This document shows positions 30,809 through 38,823 of a stretch of DNA of 51,305 nt, piece by piece (position 1 is the stretch's first letter; each line of letters opens with the position of its first letter). Origin of the DNA: Nocardia alba NBRC 108234. GTDB taxonomy: Bacteria > Actinomycetota > Actinomycetes > Mycobacteriales > Mycobacteriaceae. The stretch is taken from the NCBI RefSeq assembly GCF_001612665.1, contig NZ_BDAX01000044.1, positions 1-51,305 of the forward strand, in the 5' to 3' direction. The position numbers and the translations under genes are program-made. A model generated the notes under the pieces. It ran no database searches. It saw only the letters and a list, made by a program, of their open reading frames with translations, and was not told the origin of the DNA.

Positions 30809-32854
30809 GTGCCCGAACTCCCCCCCGTAGCCGACCTGCTCGTCACCGCCGTGCATGCCCTCGGCGGCAAGGAACGCACCGGGCAGACCACCATGGCCAC
30901 CGCCGTCGACCACGCGATCGACACCAAGGAGCACCTGGCCGTGCAGGCGGGCACCGGCACCGGCAAGTCGCTGGCCTATCTCATCCCGAGCTTGCGCCAC
31001 GCCGTCCGCACCGGCCGCACCGTGGTGGTCTCCACCGCGACGATCGCACTGCAACGCCAGCTCGTCGACCGAGATCTGCCGCGGCTGGCCGAGGCGCTCA
31101 CCAAGCCGCTGGGCCGGGCCCCCCAGTTCGCGATTCTCAAGGGCCGCAACAACTATCTCTGCCTCAACAAGATCAACAGCGTGATCCCGGAGGACACCGG
31201 CGGCGAGGCCGAGCTGTTCGACGCCTTCGCCATCTCCCGCCTCGGCCGCGAAGTCCAGCGCCTCAACGAATGGGCCTCCGACACCGAGACCGGTGACCGC
31301 GACGAGCTCGCCCCCGGCGTCACCGATCGCGCGTGGCGTCAGGTCAGCGTCGGCTCGCGCGAATGCCTCGGCAAGTCTCGGTGTCAGTTCGGGCAGGACT
31401 GCTTCGCCGAGAAGGCCCGCGCGGAATCCGCCCAGGCCGACGTGGTGGTGACCAACCACGCGCTGCTGGCCATCGACGCCATCAGCGGCATCCAGATCCT
31501 GCCCGAGCACGATGTGGTGGTGATCGACGAGGCGCACGAACTGGTCGACCGCGTCACCGGCGTCGCCACCGCCGAGCTGGCCGCGACCGCGATCAGCGCG
31601 GCCGCGCGCCGCTGCACCAAGCTGATCGACGAACGCGAAGTCGACCGGCTGGAGGGTGCCGCGGAGGCCTTCCACCAGGCACTGGAGGAACTGTCGCCCG
31701 GCCGCTGGGACCAGATGCCCGACGGCATCGCCCCGGTTCTGGCCCTGGTGCGCGATTCCGCCTGGAACGCGCGCACCGCCATCGCACCGCAGGGCACTGT
31801 CAAAGCCCAGGACGACCCCGACAACGCCGCCGCCCGCACCATGGCCGTGGCCGCCATCGACGATGTGCACGACGCCGCGGTCCGCGCGCTCACCGCGTTC
31901 GAGGAGGCCGACCCGGCCGCCCGTCGCGATGTCATCTGGTTGTCGGCTGACGAGGTCCGTGGCGTCGCCCGTCGCACGTTGCGAATGGCGCCGCTCTCGG
32001 TGGGCGGGCTGTTGCGCAGCAGACTGTTCGGCACCGCGACCGTCGTGCTCACCTCGGCCACCCTGCAGATCGGCGGCTCGTTCGACGGGCTCGCGATCGC
32101 CTGGGGCCTGCCGGCGCAGTCGGGTGGCAGGGTCGATCCGGCCATGGCCAACGGCGCCACCGCGCCCGCCGACCTGGAGTCGGTGCGCTGGAACGCCCTC
32201 GACGTCGGTTCGCCGTTCGACCACGCCAAGTCCGGCATCCTCTATGTGGCCGAACACCTGCCCGCCCCGGGTCGCGACGGCCTGTCCCCCGCCTATCTCA
32301 CCGAGATCGAACAGCTCATCACCGCCGCCGGTGGTCGCACGCTCGGCCTGTTCTCGTCGATGCGCGCCGCCAAGGCCGCCACCGAGGCGCTGCGCGAACG
32401 GCTCGACACCCCGGTGCTGTGTCAGGGCGACGATTCGATGGGCGCGCTGGTACGCAAGTTCGCCGACGATCCGGCCACCTCGCTGTTCGGCACCCTCACC
32501 CTCTGGCAGGGTGTCGACGTCCCCGGCCCGTCGCTGAGTCTCGTTATCCTGGACCGCATTCCGTTCCCCCGCCCCGACGATCCGCTGCTCACCGCGCGTC
32601 AGCGAGCGGTGGAGTCGCGCGGCGGCAACGGTTTCATGGCGGTGGCAGCCAATCACGCCGCGCTGCTGCTGGCCCAGGGCACCGGCAGGTTGCTGCGCAG
32701 CGTCGACGACCGCGGCGTGGTCGCGATCCTGGATTCCCGCCTTGCCACCGCCCGCTACGGCAGCTATCTGCGCGCGTCCTTGCCGCCGTACTGGGAGACC
32801 AGCGATCCCGAGGTGGTCACCAAGGCGTTGCGCCGGCTCACCGACTCCGCGTGA
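30809..32854 (+). CDS. dinG: DinG-like 5'-to-3' DNA helicase (XPD family, iron-sulfur)
   Basis: The product has 681 residues, a superfamily 2 helicase. Walker A is GTGTGKS with Lys53; the DEAH box reads VVVIDEAHE (about 237-245). Four cysteines between them (NNYLCLNK, then SRECLGKSRCQFGQDCF) are spaced like the DinG/XPD [4Fe-4S] cluster. The C-terminal motifs include LTSATL, TLTLWQGVDVPG and QGTGRLLRS. DinG proteins unwind forked DNA, R-loops and, for the M. tuberculosis enzyme, reported G4 DNA. There is no N-terminal exonuclease domain. Confidence 0.93.
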   Translation: MPELPPVADLLVTAVHALGGKERTGQTTMATAVDHAIDTKEHLAVQAGTGTGKSLAYLIPSLRHAVRTGRTVVVSTATIALQRQLVDRDLPRLAEALTKPLGRAPQFAILKGRNNYLCLNKINSVIPEDTGGEAELFDAFAISRLGREVQRLNEWASDTETGDRDELAPGVTDRAWRQVSVGSRECLGKSRCQFGQDCFAEKARAESAQADVVVTNHALLAIDAISGIQILPEHDVVVIDEAHELVDRVTGVATAELAATAISAAARRCTKLIDEREVDRLEGAAEAFHQALEELSPGRWDQMPDGIAPVLALVRDSAWNARTAIAPQGTVKAQDDPDNAAARTMAVAAIDDVHDAAVRALTAFEEADPAARRDVIWLSADEVRGVARRTLRMAPLSVGGLLRSRLFGTATVVLTSATLQIGGSFDGLAIAWGLPAQSGGRVDPAMANGATAPADLESVRWNALDVGSPFDHAKSGILYVAEHLPAPGRDGLSPAYLTEIEQLITAAGGRTLGLFSSMRAAKAATEALRERLDTPVLCQGDDSMGALVRKFADDPATSLFGTLTLWQGVDVPGPSLSLVILDRIPFPRPDDPLLTARQRAVESRGGNGFMAVAANHAALLLAQGTGRLLRSVDDRGVVAILDSRLATARYGSYLRASLPPYWETSDPEVVTKALRRLTDSA

Positions 32855-32946
32855 GCGAAGCAACACTTGCGAAGTCGGGTCTTGCAATCGAGGTGACCAC
32901 ACTCAGGAATTCGCGAGCGTGCGAACGCAAGTCGTGAGAACGTTTT

Positions 32947-33654
32947 GTGATGATGCACCACGCCGATGGCGAGGTACTCGGCGAATTTTTGGTCAGCGCA
33001 AGATCTTTGGCCGAGTACCGCGCTATGTTCCAACTTCGCGACGATGATCTGTCCGGGCGCCGTGTCCTCGACTGTCCGGGCGGCGCCGCGAGTTTCGCGG
33101 CGGAGGCGAGCGCGCTGGGCGCCGAAGTCACCGCGATCGATCCCATCTACGCCACTCCACCAACCGAACTGGCCGCCCGCGCCACCCCCGAAACCGAACG
33201 CGCCGTGGCCTGGGCGCACTCTCACGCCGACCGTTACCGCTGGGACTGGTACGGCTCCACGGCAGAACACGCCGCGATCCGCCGCGGCGCCGCCGCCCGC
33301 TTCGCCGACGACGTGCGCGCTACGCCCGAGCGGTATCTGGCCGGCTCCCTTCCCGCGCTCCCCTGCCCTGACGACGCGTTCGATCTGGCCCTGAGCTCGC
33401 ACCTGCTGTTCAGCTACGCCGACCGGCTCGACGCCGACTTCCATCTGGCCGCCCTGCTGGAATTGGCGCGCGTCGCCACCGTCGAAACCCGTGTCTATCC
33501 GCTGCTCGACTACACCGGCGCCCCGCTCGACGATCTCATCGAGCACCTGCGCGCCGAACTTCTCGACAAGGGCATCGCCACGTCCCTGCAAAAGACCGGA
33601 TATGAGTTCCACCACGGCGCCGACACCATGTTGACGCTGCGACCAGCGGCCTGA
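32947..33654 (+). CDS. Class I SAM-dependent methyltransferase-like protein
   Basis: The product has 235 residues from GTG 32947; ATGs at 32950 and 32953 are equally possible. The Rossmann motif I reads RRVLDCPGGAASFAAEASAL (about 38-57) with an acidic end of strand 2 (VTAIDPIY), and motif IV-like FDLALSSHLLFSY (about 152-164) follows. The DCPGG form is a variant of the usual DxGxG. The target is unknown. It lies 92 bp after dinG and starts the block that interrupts dinG-glgP synteny. Confidence 0.75.
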   Translation: MMMHHADGEVLGEFLVSARSLAEYRAMFQLRDDDLSGRRVLDCPGGAASFAAEASALGAEVTAIDPIYATPPTELAARATPETERAVAWAHSHADRYRWDWYGSTAEHAAIRRGAAARFADDVRATPERYLAGSLPALPCPDDAFDLALSSHLLFSYADRLDADFHLAALLELARVATVETRVYPLLDYTGAPLDDLIEHLRAELLDKGIATSLQKTGYEFHHGADTMLTLRPAA

Positions 33655-33762
33655 CAGGTGGGACACGCACGCACGAGAAGGGTTCGCCGCCAGCCTTACC
33701 CGCATTCATGTCGTTTTCCTACCGAAGTCGATCCGCCATCGAGCGCGCTCGACCCGGCGCGG

Positions 33763-33768
33763 TAGGTT
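33763..33768 (+). promoter_or_regulatory. Leaderless-type -10 box before a short upstream ORF
   Basis: TAGGTT ends 7 nt before a GTG at 33776 that opens an eight-codon ORF upstream of the GT87 gene. Confidence 0.4.
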
Positions 33769-33775
33769 CTTAGTC

Positions 33776-33802
33776 GTGCATACGATCTGGGTCGGCCGGT
33801 AG
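33776..33802 (+). CDS. Possible eight-codon leader peptide upstream of the GT87 gene
   Basis: GTG 33776 opens an eight-residue ORF (MHTIWVGR) that stops with TAG 7 nt before the GT87 start at 33810, in another frame. It is placed exactly 7 nt after a TANNNT box, so a leaderless transcript would begin with it. The downstream gene has no ribosome site of its own, which suits translational coupling or leader-peptide control. Not supported by any homologue. Confidence 0.3.
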   Translation: MHTIWVGR

Positions 33803-33809
33803 CACGGCC

Positions 33810-35132
33810 GTGGCGGAGAGATCTCGAGGCGTGGTACTCCCGCGCACGACCCTGACGCTGCTTCTGCTACTCGGCACCGCCGTCGCCGGTGTGACGCTGC
33901 TGTTCACCACCATGGATCCGTGGATGAACAACGGCGGCATTCTCGTCGGCGGTCTCGACGTGCACATCTACCGCGACGGCGGCTGGCGGCTCGTGCACGA
34001 CCGGGCGCTCTACATCGAGCCGACGCATTATGGCTTGCTCTACACCTACACGCCGTTCTCGGCCGTGGCGTTCCTGCCGCTGCTGCTGGTGCCGTGGGCC
34101 CACGTCACCACGACCTGGCTGGTGCTGAATCTGCTGGTGCTGTTCGGGGTTGTGCTGCAAAGCTTTCGGATGCTCGGCTATCGCGCCACCCCCGCGCTGG
34201 CCGCCGTCAGCGCACTGCTCACCCTGTCCTGCGCCTTCGCCGAGCCGGTGCGCACCACGCTCTACTACGGGCAGATCAATCTGGTGCTGATGCTGGTGGT
34301 GCTGTGGGATTTCTCCCGCGCCGAGAACAGCAGATTGCGTGGGATCGGCATCGGCATCGCCGCGGGTATCAAACTGACTCCGCTGTACTTCATCGCGCAG
34401 TATCTGGCCCAACGGCAGTGGCGCGCGGCCGCGACCGCCGCTGCCACCTTCGTCGCCTCGATCGGTGTGACCGCGTTGATCCTGCCGAGCGATTCGTACC
34501 AGTACTGGACGTCGACGTTCTTCCATTCCGGTCGCATCGCCCCGGATGTCCACCCCGCCAACCAGTCTCTGCGCGGCGCCATCGCCCATCTCGGCCACGG
34601 CCCCGCACCGGTGTGGTTGTGGCTGTTGATCGCCGTGCCGGTCGCGCTGGTCGCGCTGTGGCTGGCCGCCGTCCTTGTTCGCCGGGGCGAACCCCTGCTC
34701 TCGGTCACCCTCGGCGGCCTCACCGCGTGCGCCATCTCCCCGTATTCGTGGGGCCACCACTGGGTCTGGTTCGTTCCGCTGCTGGTGTACCTGATCCACC
34801 GCGCTCAGACTCGCGCCCCCTGGTGGCTCGCCGCGTTCGCGCTCTACCTGGCCACCGCCGCCTGGACCTACACCTATACCCCCACCTGGGTGAGCGTGGG
34901 CACCTTCCTGCTGCCCCCGTGGTGGCCGCTGCCGCAGGTCCTGATGAACATCTACGTGATCATCTATCTGATCACCCTCGCGGGTATCGCGGTGCGCATC
35001 CGCACACGCGAACTCCCGCCGGCGCCCATCGAGCCCGCCATCGAACTCCGCGCCTACGAACAGCTTTCACCACGAACCCGAACGGCCGCCGTCGCGCACC
35101 CCGACGACGACCGCCCGGCGATGATGAACTGA
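33810..35132 (+). CDS. GT87-family polyprenol-phosphate-dependent alpha-mannosyltransferase
   Basis: The product has 440 residues, a GT-C membrane glycosyltransferase of the DUF2029 (GT87) family, with about ten helices. The first outer loop has the acidic motif GGLDVHIYRDGG (about 47-58), where GT87 enzymes place their catalytic Asp; YGLLYTYTPFSAVAFLP, YGQINLVLMLVVLWD and GIAAGIKLTPLYF are further family segments. Relatives (PimE and the arabinan and LAM mannosyltransferases) add alpha-1,2-mannose to PIM, lipomannan or LAM from polyprenyl-phosphomannose. Which glycan is modified here is unknown. Confidence 0.88.
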   Translation: MAERSRGVVLPRTTLTLLLLLGTAVAGVTLLFTTMDPWMNNGGILVGGLDVHIYRDGGWRLVHDRALYIEPTHYGLLYTYTPFSAVAFLPLLLVPWAHVTTTWLVLNLLVLFGVVLQSFRMLGYRATPALAAVSALLTLSCAFAEPVRTTLYYGQINLVLMLVVLWDFSRAENSRLRGIGIGIAAGIKLTPLYFIAQYLAQRQWRAAATAAATFVASIGVTALILPSDSYQYWTSTFFHSGRIAPDVHPANQSLRGAIAHLGHGPAPVWLWLLIAVPVALVALWLAAVLVRRGEPLLSVTLGGLTACAISPYSWGHHWVWFVPLLVYLIHRAQTRAPWWLAAFALYLATAAWTYTYTPTWVSVGTFLLPPWWPLPQVLMNIYVIIYLITLAGIAVRIRTRELPPAPIEPAIELRAYEQLSPRTRTAAVAHPDDDRPAMMN

Positions 35133-35133
35133 G

Positions 35134-35943
35134 CTATCCGCAGGACCAATCGAAAACGCCGGAGTCGAGATCGAGTTGGGCGTTGCCGCCGCCGAAGTTC
35201 ATGCCGGAGATCTCCTCGATCTCCAGGTAGTACGGGGTCAACCCCTCCGGCAGCGCCTGCACCGGGAAGGCGGTGCCGCCGAGGTGGGAGCGACCGAAGA
35301 GCGGCTCGGCCCACGTGGTCCAGCCGGAATCCTCGGTGAGCGGGTCCTGGTAATTGGTGTTCGGCTCGTATTCGACCGGGGCAATGCCCACGTTGGGGTC
35401 GGCGGTGCGCTCGGCGAGCCAGACGCCGAGGGTGGGATGCACGTCGTCCCAGGCGTTGCGGCCTTCGTCGCTCGCGGTCGGGGAACCCGGCGTGCGGACA
35501 TCGGCGGGCGGGGCCACCGGGCCGTCGGCGAATTCCTTGTCGGTGAGCCAGATCAGCGCGAAGGCGCCGCCGATCTCGTCGTGCATGATCTGCAACGTCG
35601 GGTGCGCGCGGGTGGCGACGAGATCGCGGGCAAGAGGGTCCTGCGACGAGGCGTCGGCCTCGACCGCATCGGTACCGGCGAACTGTCCCTCGCCCTGGAA
35701 GAGCGCGATGGCGGGAAATCCGGGCCCGCGGCGCTGGAAGTCGGCGGGCAGACGCAGAGTGAGCGCGTGCATCATCGGCAGGCCGGTGACAGGTCCGCGC
35801 GGCCAGGTGGCCGGGTCGATGGCCGGGCCCTCACTGCCGATCCAGCCGGAGCGTACCGGCGCGTCGAGAACCAGCGGATCACCCTCGGGCGTCTCGGCCA
35901 GTTTGTCCGCCGAGTCTCCGAAACCCAGGTCGTAAGCCTTCAT
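35134..35943 (-). CDS. Conserved hypothetical protein of unknown function
   Basis: The product has 269 residues, soluble and acidic, with no signal peptide or membrane helix. Its C-terminal part (HLGGTAFPVQALPEG, then NAQLDLDSGVFDWSCG) is reminiscent of DUF1963/YwqG-like proteins, but I cannot assign it. It contains several WTT/WAEP and Pro-rich turns. It converges on the GT87 gene with a single base between the stops. Only a plain ribosome-like AGGAGAG lies before ATG 35943. Confidence 0.65.
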   Translation of the reverse strand: MKAYDLGFGDSADKLAETPEGDPLVLDAPVRSGWIGSEGPAIDPATWPRGPVTGLPMMHALTLRLPADFQRRGPGFPAIALFQGEGQFAGTDAVEADASSQDPLARDLVATRAHPTLQIMHDEIGGAFALIWLTDKEFADGPVAPPADVRTPGSPTASDEGRNAWDDVHPTLGVWLAERTADPNVGIAPVEYEPNTNYQDPLTEDSGWTTWAEPLFGRSHLGGTAFPVQALPEGLTPYYLEIEEISGMNFGGGNAQLDLDSGVFDWSCG

Positions 35944-36165
35944 CGCAGCTCTCCTCTTCCATCCGCGGACTATGCGTCGCGCCGCTGTGCACAGGCGCCG
36001 CCACGAGGTTAATCGCTGCCACCGACTCCTCGCGCCAGCTCCGTGGAACCTCGGACATACGGGCGATGACGAATCGCCTCACCGCGGCGCGAACGAGGCG
36101 GTGCGGCAACCGGATACCGGTCACCGCCCCGCCTCGCTATCCCTGATCCGGGGTGTCGCGTCAGA

Positions 36166-36714
36166 TCACAGCACGGCCTTGAAGATCAATGTCACCACCG
36201 CGGTCACGACGGCGAGCGCCACGGCCGCACCGCCCCACACCACGCCCCGGCGCTGCCAGGGGCGCCCGGCGTCGAGGGAGAAACGCCCCGGCCCGGTGAA
36301 CGCCAGCGCCGCCGCGGCCAGCGCGAACAGCAGCGGCGTGGTGAACCCCGGCACCGACGGATCCGCCGGGAAGAGGCCGCCGCTCCACAGCACATTGATG
36401 GCATTGATCATCGTTCCGAGCACGATGGCGGCGGCCAGTGGCGTGAACAGCCCGAACACCAGCAGCAGCCCGCCGACCAGTTCGGCGGCGCCGGCCAGGG
36501 TGCCGAAGAATTCGCCGGGGTTGTAGTCCATGGCGGTGAAGCTGTCGGCATTGGCGCGCCAGCCGGGTCCGTTGAACCAGCCGAACAGCTTCTGGGTTCC
36601 GTAGGCGGCCATCAGTCCACCGAAGCCGACGCGCAGCACCAGCAGGCCGATGCCAACGGCGGTGGTCTCGTCAGTGGTGGCGGTAGGAGTGAGGCGGGTA
36701 GCGGTATCGGTCAT
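36166..36714 (-). CDS. DoxX-family membrane protein
   Basis: The product has 182 residues from ATG 36714 with four helices. The DoxX core is present: LLVLRVGFGGLMAAYGTQKL, GEFFGTLAGAAELVGGLLLV and FTPLAAAIVLGTMINAI. In mycobacteria a DoxX protein forms a membrane complex with SodA and SseA in oxidative-stress defence, but many paralogues exist and partners are not encoded here. A strong palindrome lies 32 bp upstream of the start, pointing to control by an unlinked regulator. Confidence 0.85.
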   Translation of the reverse strand: MTDTATRLTPTATTDETTAVGIGLLVLRVGFGGLMAAYGTQKLFGWFNGPGWRANADSFTAMDYNPGEFFGTLAGAAELVGGLLLVFGLFTPLAAAIVLGTMINAINVLWSGGLFPADPSVPGFTTPLLFALAAAALAFTGPGRFSLDAGRPWQRRGVVWGGAAVALAVVTAVVTLIFKAVL

Positions 36715-36745
36715 CGTGTCCTCATCTGCGATTCGAACATCCACA

Positions 36746-36767
36746 CAACCGGACCACGGTCCGGTTG
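36746..36767. promoter_or_regulatory. Perfect palindrome upstream of the DoxX gene
   Basis: CAACCGGACC and GGTCCGGTTG are separated by 2 nt, 32 bp before the DoxX start. The size and symmetry fit a TetR-type operator; no regulator gene is adjacent. Confidence 0.55.
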
Positions 36768-36850
36768 CCTTCCTCGATCACAACCCTGAGTCCAGTGCCA
36801 CTATTTCACGCCCTCCCGGGCAATTCTGTAATGCCGATCACTATCGATCG

Positions 36851-36876
36851 AAAAAGGCCGCCCCATCGGGGCGGCC
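36851..36876 (-). terminator. Intrinsic terminator of the MTB12-like gene
   Basis: GGCCGCCCC and its complement around a 3-nt loop, followed on the minus strand by five U residues (36855-36851). It is 20 nt past the antigen gene stop. A true U-tract is uncommon among the other hairpins in this window. Confidence 0.8.
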
Positions 36877-36895
36877 CTGATCGGAATTCCTCAGA

Positions 36896-37309
36896 TCACC
36901 ACGCCATGGTGGCGTAGCTGACCAGCGTCTGCTCGGACTCCTGCGACAGCTTCCACATCCCGCCGATGTTCTTCCAGGTCACGGGGATCGGGAAGGCGTA
37001 GTCGCCCAGGCGGCTGTTCAGGGTGGCCGACAGGGTGTCACCGTCCACGGTGACCGGGCCGGAGACATCCCAGCTGTAGCCGGGGATCCGGTTGACGGTG
37101 TCGCGCACGACCGCGAGGCTGCCGCCGTTGCCCGACTCGAGCTCGGCCGACGATCCGTTCATGGCCGCCTGCAGCTTGCCGTACAGCTCACCGACCGAAG
37201 GCGTGGCCGGGGCTGCGATCGCGGCGGGAGCGGTGATGACGACGGCAGCGGTAACCGGCGCGAAGATGGTGGCGAATGCCATCGACGCGGCAACGAGCGA
37301 GCGCTTCAT
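36896..37309 (-). CDS. Secreted MTB12/CFP-2-like low-molecular-weight antigen
   Basis: The product has 137 residues. A Sec signal peptide (about 1-33, ending AAIAAP) precedes a small NTF2-like domain with SVGELYGKLQAAMNGSSAE, DTLSATLNSRLGDYAF and WKNIGGMWKLSQES, which match MTB12-type antigens. The function of the family is unknown. GAGGAG lies 9 nt before the ATG. Its promoter carries an iron-box-like site, so the protein may be made under iron limitation. Confidence 0.8.
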   Translation of the reverse strand: MKRSLVAASMAFATIFAPVTAAVVITAPAAIAAPATPSVGELYGKLQAAMNGSSAELESGNGGSLAVVRDTVNRIPGYSWDVSGPVTVDGDTLSATLNSRLGDYAFPIPVTWKNIGGMWKLSQESEQTLVSYATMAW

Positions 37310-37327
37310 GGGTGGATCTCCTCTTAG

Positions 37328-37346
37328 TTAGGCAAGCCTAGGCTAG
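37328..37346 (-). promoter_or_regulatory. IdeR/DtxR iron-box-like site in the MTB12-like promoter
   Basis: TTAGGCAAGCCTAGGCTAG agrees with the iron-box consensus TWAGGTWAGSCTWACCTWA at 15 of 19 positions, counted by eye. It lies a few bases after a TATACT -10 box (37356-37351, minus strand) and covers the likely transcription start, a repressing position. Confidence 0.55.
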
Positions 37347-37378
37347 CCCGAGTATAGACACACCTACGGCCGGAATGT

Positions 37379-38740
37379 CTATTCGACCAGGAAGAAGAAG
37401 TACGCGAGGAACAGCACCATCAACGCCCACATGGCCGGGTGCACGTCCTTGATGCGGCCCTTGGCGACCATCACGATGGGGTAGAAGATCATGCCCATGG
37501 CCAGGCCGTTCGCGATCGAGTACGTCAGCGGCATCATGATGACGGTGATGAACGCGGGCACCGAGTACTCGAGGTTCTGCCAGTCGATATCGCCCAGCGA
37601 TCGCGCCATCAGGATGCCGACCACGATCAGCGCGGCCGAGGTGATCTCGGCCGACCCGGCGACCACCGAGAAGATCGGATAGCAGAACATCGCGATCAGG
37701 AACCAGCCCGCGGTGGTCACCGCGGTGAGGCCGGTTCGGCCACCCGCCGACACACCCGCCGTCGATTCCACGTACGCGGTGGTGGTGGAGGTGCCGATGA
37801 TCGCGCCCGCGGTGGTGCCGACCGAGTCGGCGGCCATCGCGCTCGCCGCGCGCGGCAGCGTGCCGTCCTTGTTCAGCAGACCCGCCTGATTGGCGACGCC
37901 GATCAGGGTGCCCGAGGCATCGAAGAAGTCGACGAACAGCATGGTGAGCACCACCACGATCATCTGTCCGGTGAACGCGTCGGGCAGATGGATGATCGCC
38001 TGGCCGAAGGTCTCATCCAGGCCCTTCGGCATCTCGGCGATACCGTCCGGCACGCCGACCAGACCGGTCACCATGCCGAGGATCGTGGTCGCGACGATGC
38101 CGTAGAGCACCGCGCCGTGCCAGCCGATCACCAGGAAGACCACGGTCACGATCAAACCGAACAGGGCGAGCAGTGTGGTCCCCTCGGTGAAATCGCCGAG
38201 GGTCACCAGCGTCGAGTCACTGTTGACGACGATGCCCGCGTTCTTCAAACCGAGGAACGCCACGAACAAACCGATACCCGCGCCCACCGCGAATTTCATC
38301 TGCAACGGGATCGCGTTGAGGATCCGTTCCCGAACCCTGGTGACCGCGAGAACGAAGAAGATGATGCCCGAGAGCAAGGTGCCCGACAGCGCCACCTGCC
38401 ACGGGATGCCCATGCTGAGCACCACGGTGTAGGCGAAGAACGCGTTGAGACCCATGCCCGGCGCGAGCGCGATCGGGTACTTCGCCCAGATACCCATGAC
38501 CAGCGTGCCGAAGACCGCGGCGACGGCGGTGGCGGTGAAGACCGCCTGCATCGGAATGCCCTTGTCGCCGAGCGCGCCTTCGTCACCGAGGATCGACGGG
38601 TTCACCGCCAGCACATACGACATCGCCAGGAACGTGACCGTGCCCGCCATCGCCTCGCGCTTGAAGGTGGACCCACTCGACGAGATACCGAAATATTCGT
38701 CGATGCGCCCTACGGGACGGGTTGGGACGTCGCTGGCCAT
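37379..38740 (-). CDS. NCS2-family purine permease (AzgA/PbuG type)
   Basis: The product has 453 residues with about 14 helices. It belongs to the AzgA-like branch of NCS2: GTVTFLAMSYVLAVNPSIL near the start, ALAPGMGLNAFFAYTVV (about 94-110), FVDFFDASGTLIGVANQAG and GTSTTTAYVESTAGVSAGG (about 297-315). It imports adenine, guanine or hypoxanthine by proton symport. The ATG at 38740 has GAGGAG 4 nt upstream. It is 69 bp upstream of the MTB12-like gene, whose -35 box would overlap its stop codon. Confidence 0.9.
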   Translation of the reverse strand: MASDVPTRPVGRIDEYFGISSSGSTFKREAMAGTVTFLAMSYVLAVNPSILGDEGALGDKGIPMQAVFTATAVAAVFGTLVMGIWAKYPIALAPGMGLNAFFAYTVVLSMGIPWQVALSGTLLSGIIFFVLAVTRVRERILNAIPLQMKFAVGAGIGLFVAFLGLKNAGIVVNSDSTLVTLGDFTEGTTLLALFGLIVTVVFLVIGWHGAVLYGIVATTILGMVTGLVGVPDGIAEMPKGLDETFGQAIIHLPDAFTGQMIVVVLTMLFVDFFDASGTLIGVANQAGLLNKDGTLPRAASAMAADSVGTTAGAIIGTSTTTAYVESTAGVSAGGRTGLTAVTTAGWFLIAMFCYPIFSVVAGSAEITSAALIVVGILMARSLGDIDWQNLEYSVPAFITVIMMPLTYSIANGLAMGMIFYPIVMVAKGRIKDVHPAMWALMVLFLAYFFFLVE

Positions 38741-38823
38741 GACTCTCCTCGATGATCGACCCCGGAACGGTAGCGGAAAGTTCACTGAATCGAAGAACCC
38801 GGCGCACGGGTCGCCGAGGACGG

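Noticed and set aside
32865..32932. ACTTGCG and CGCAAGT inverted 7-mers between dinG and the methyltransferase gene
   Set aside because: Short arms 54 nt apart are expected by chance and match no known element.
35879..36124. 81-codon minus-strand frame upstream of the unknown gene at 35134-35943
   Set aside because: Basic composition, no ribosome site and overlap with the unknown gene's start; no sign of a real product.
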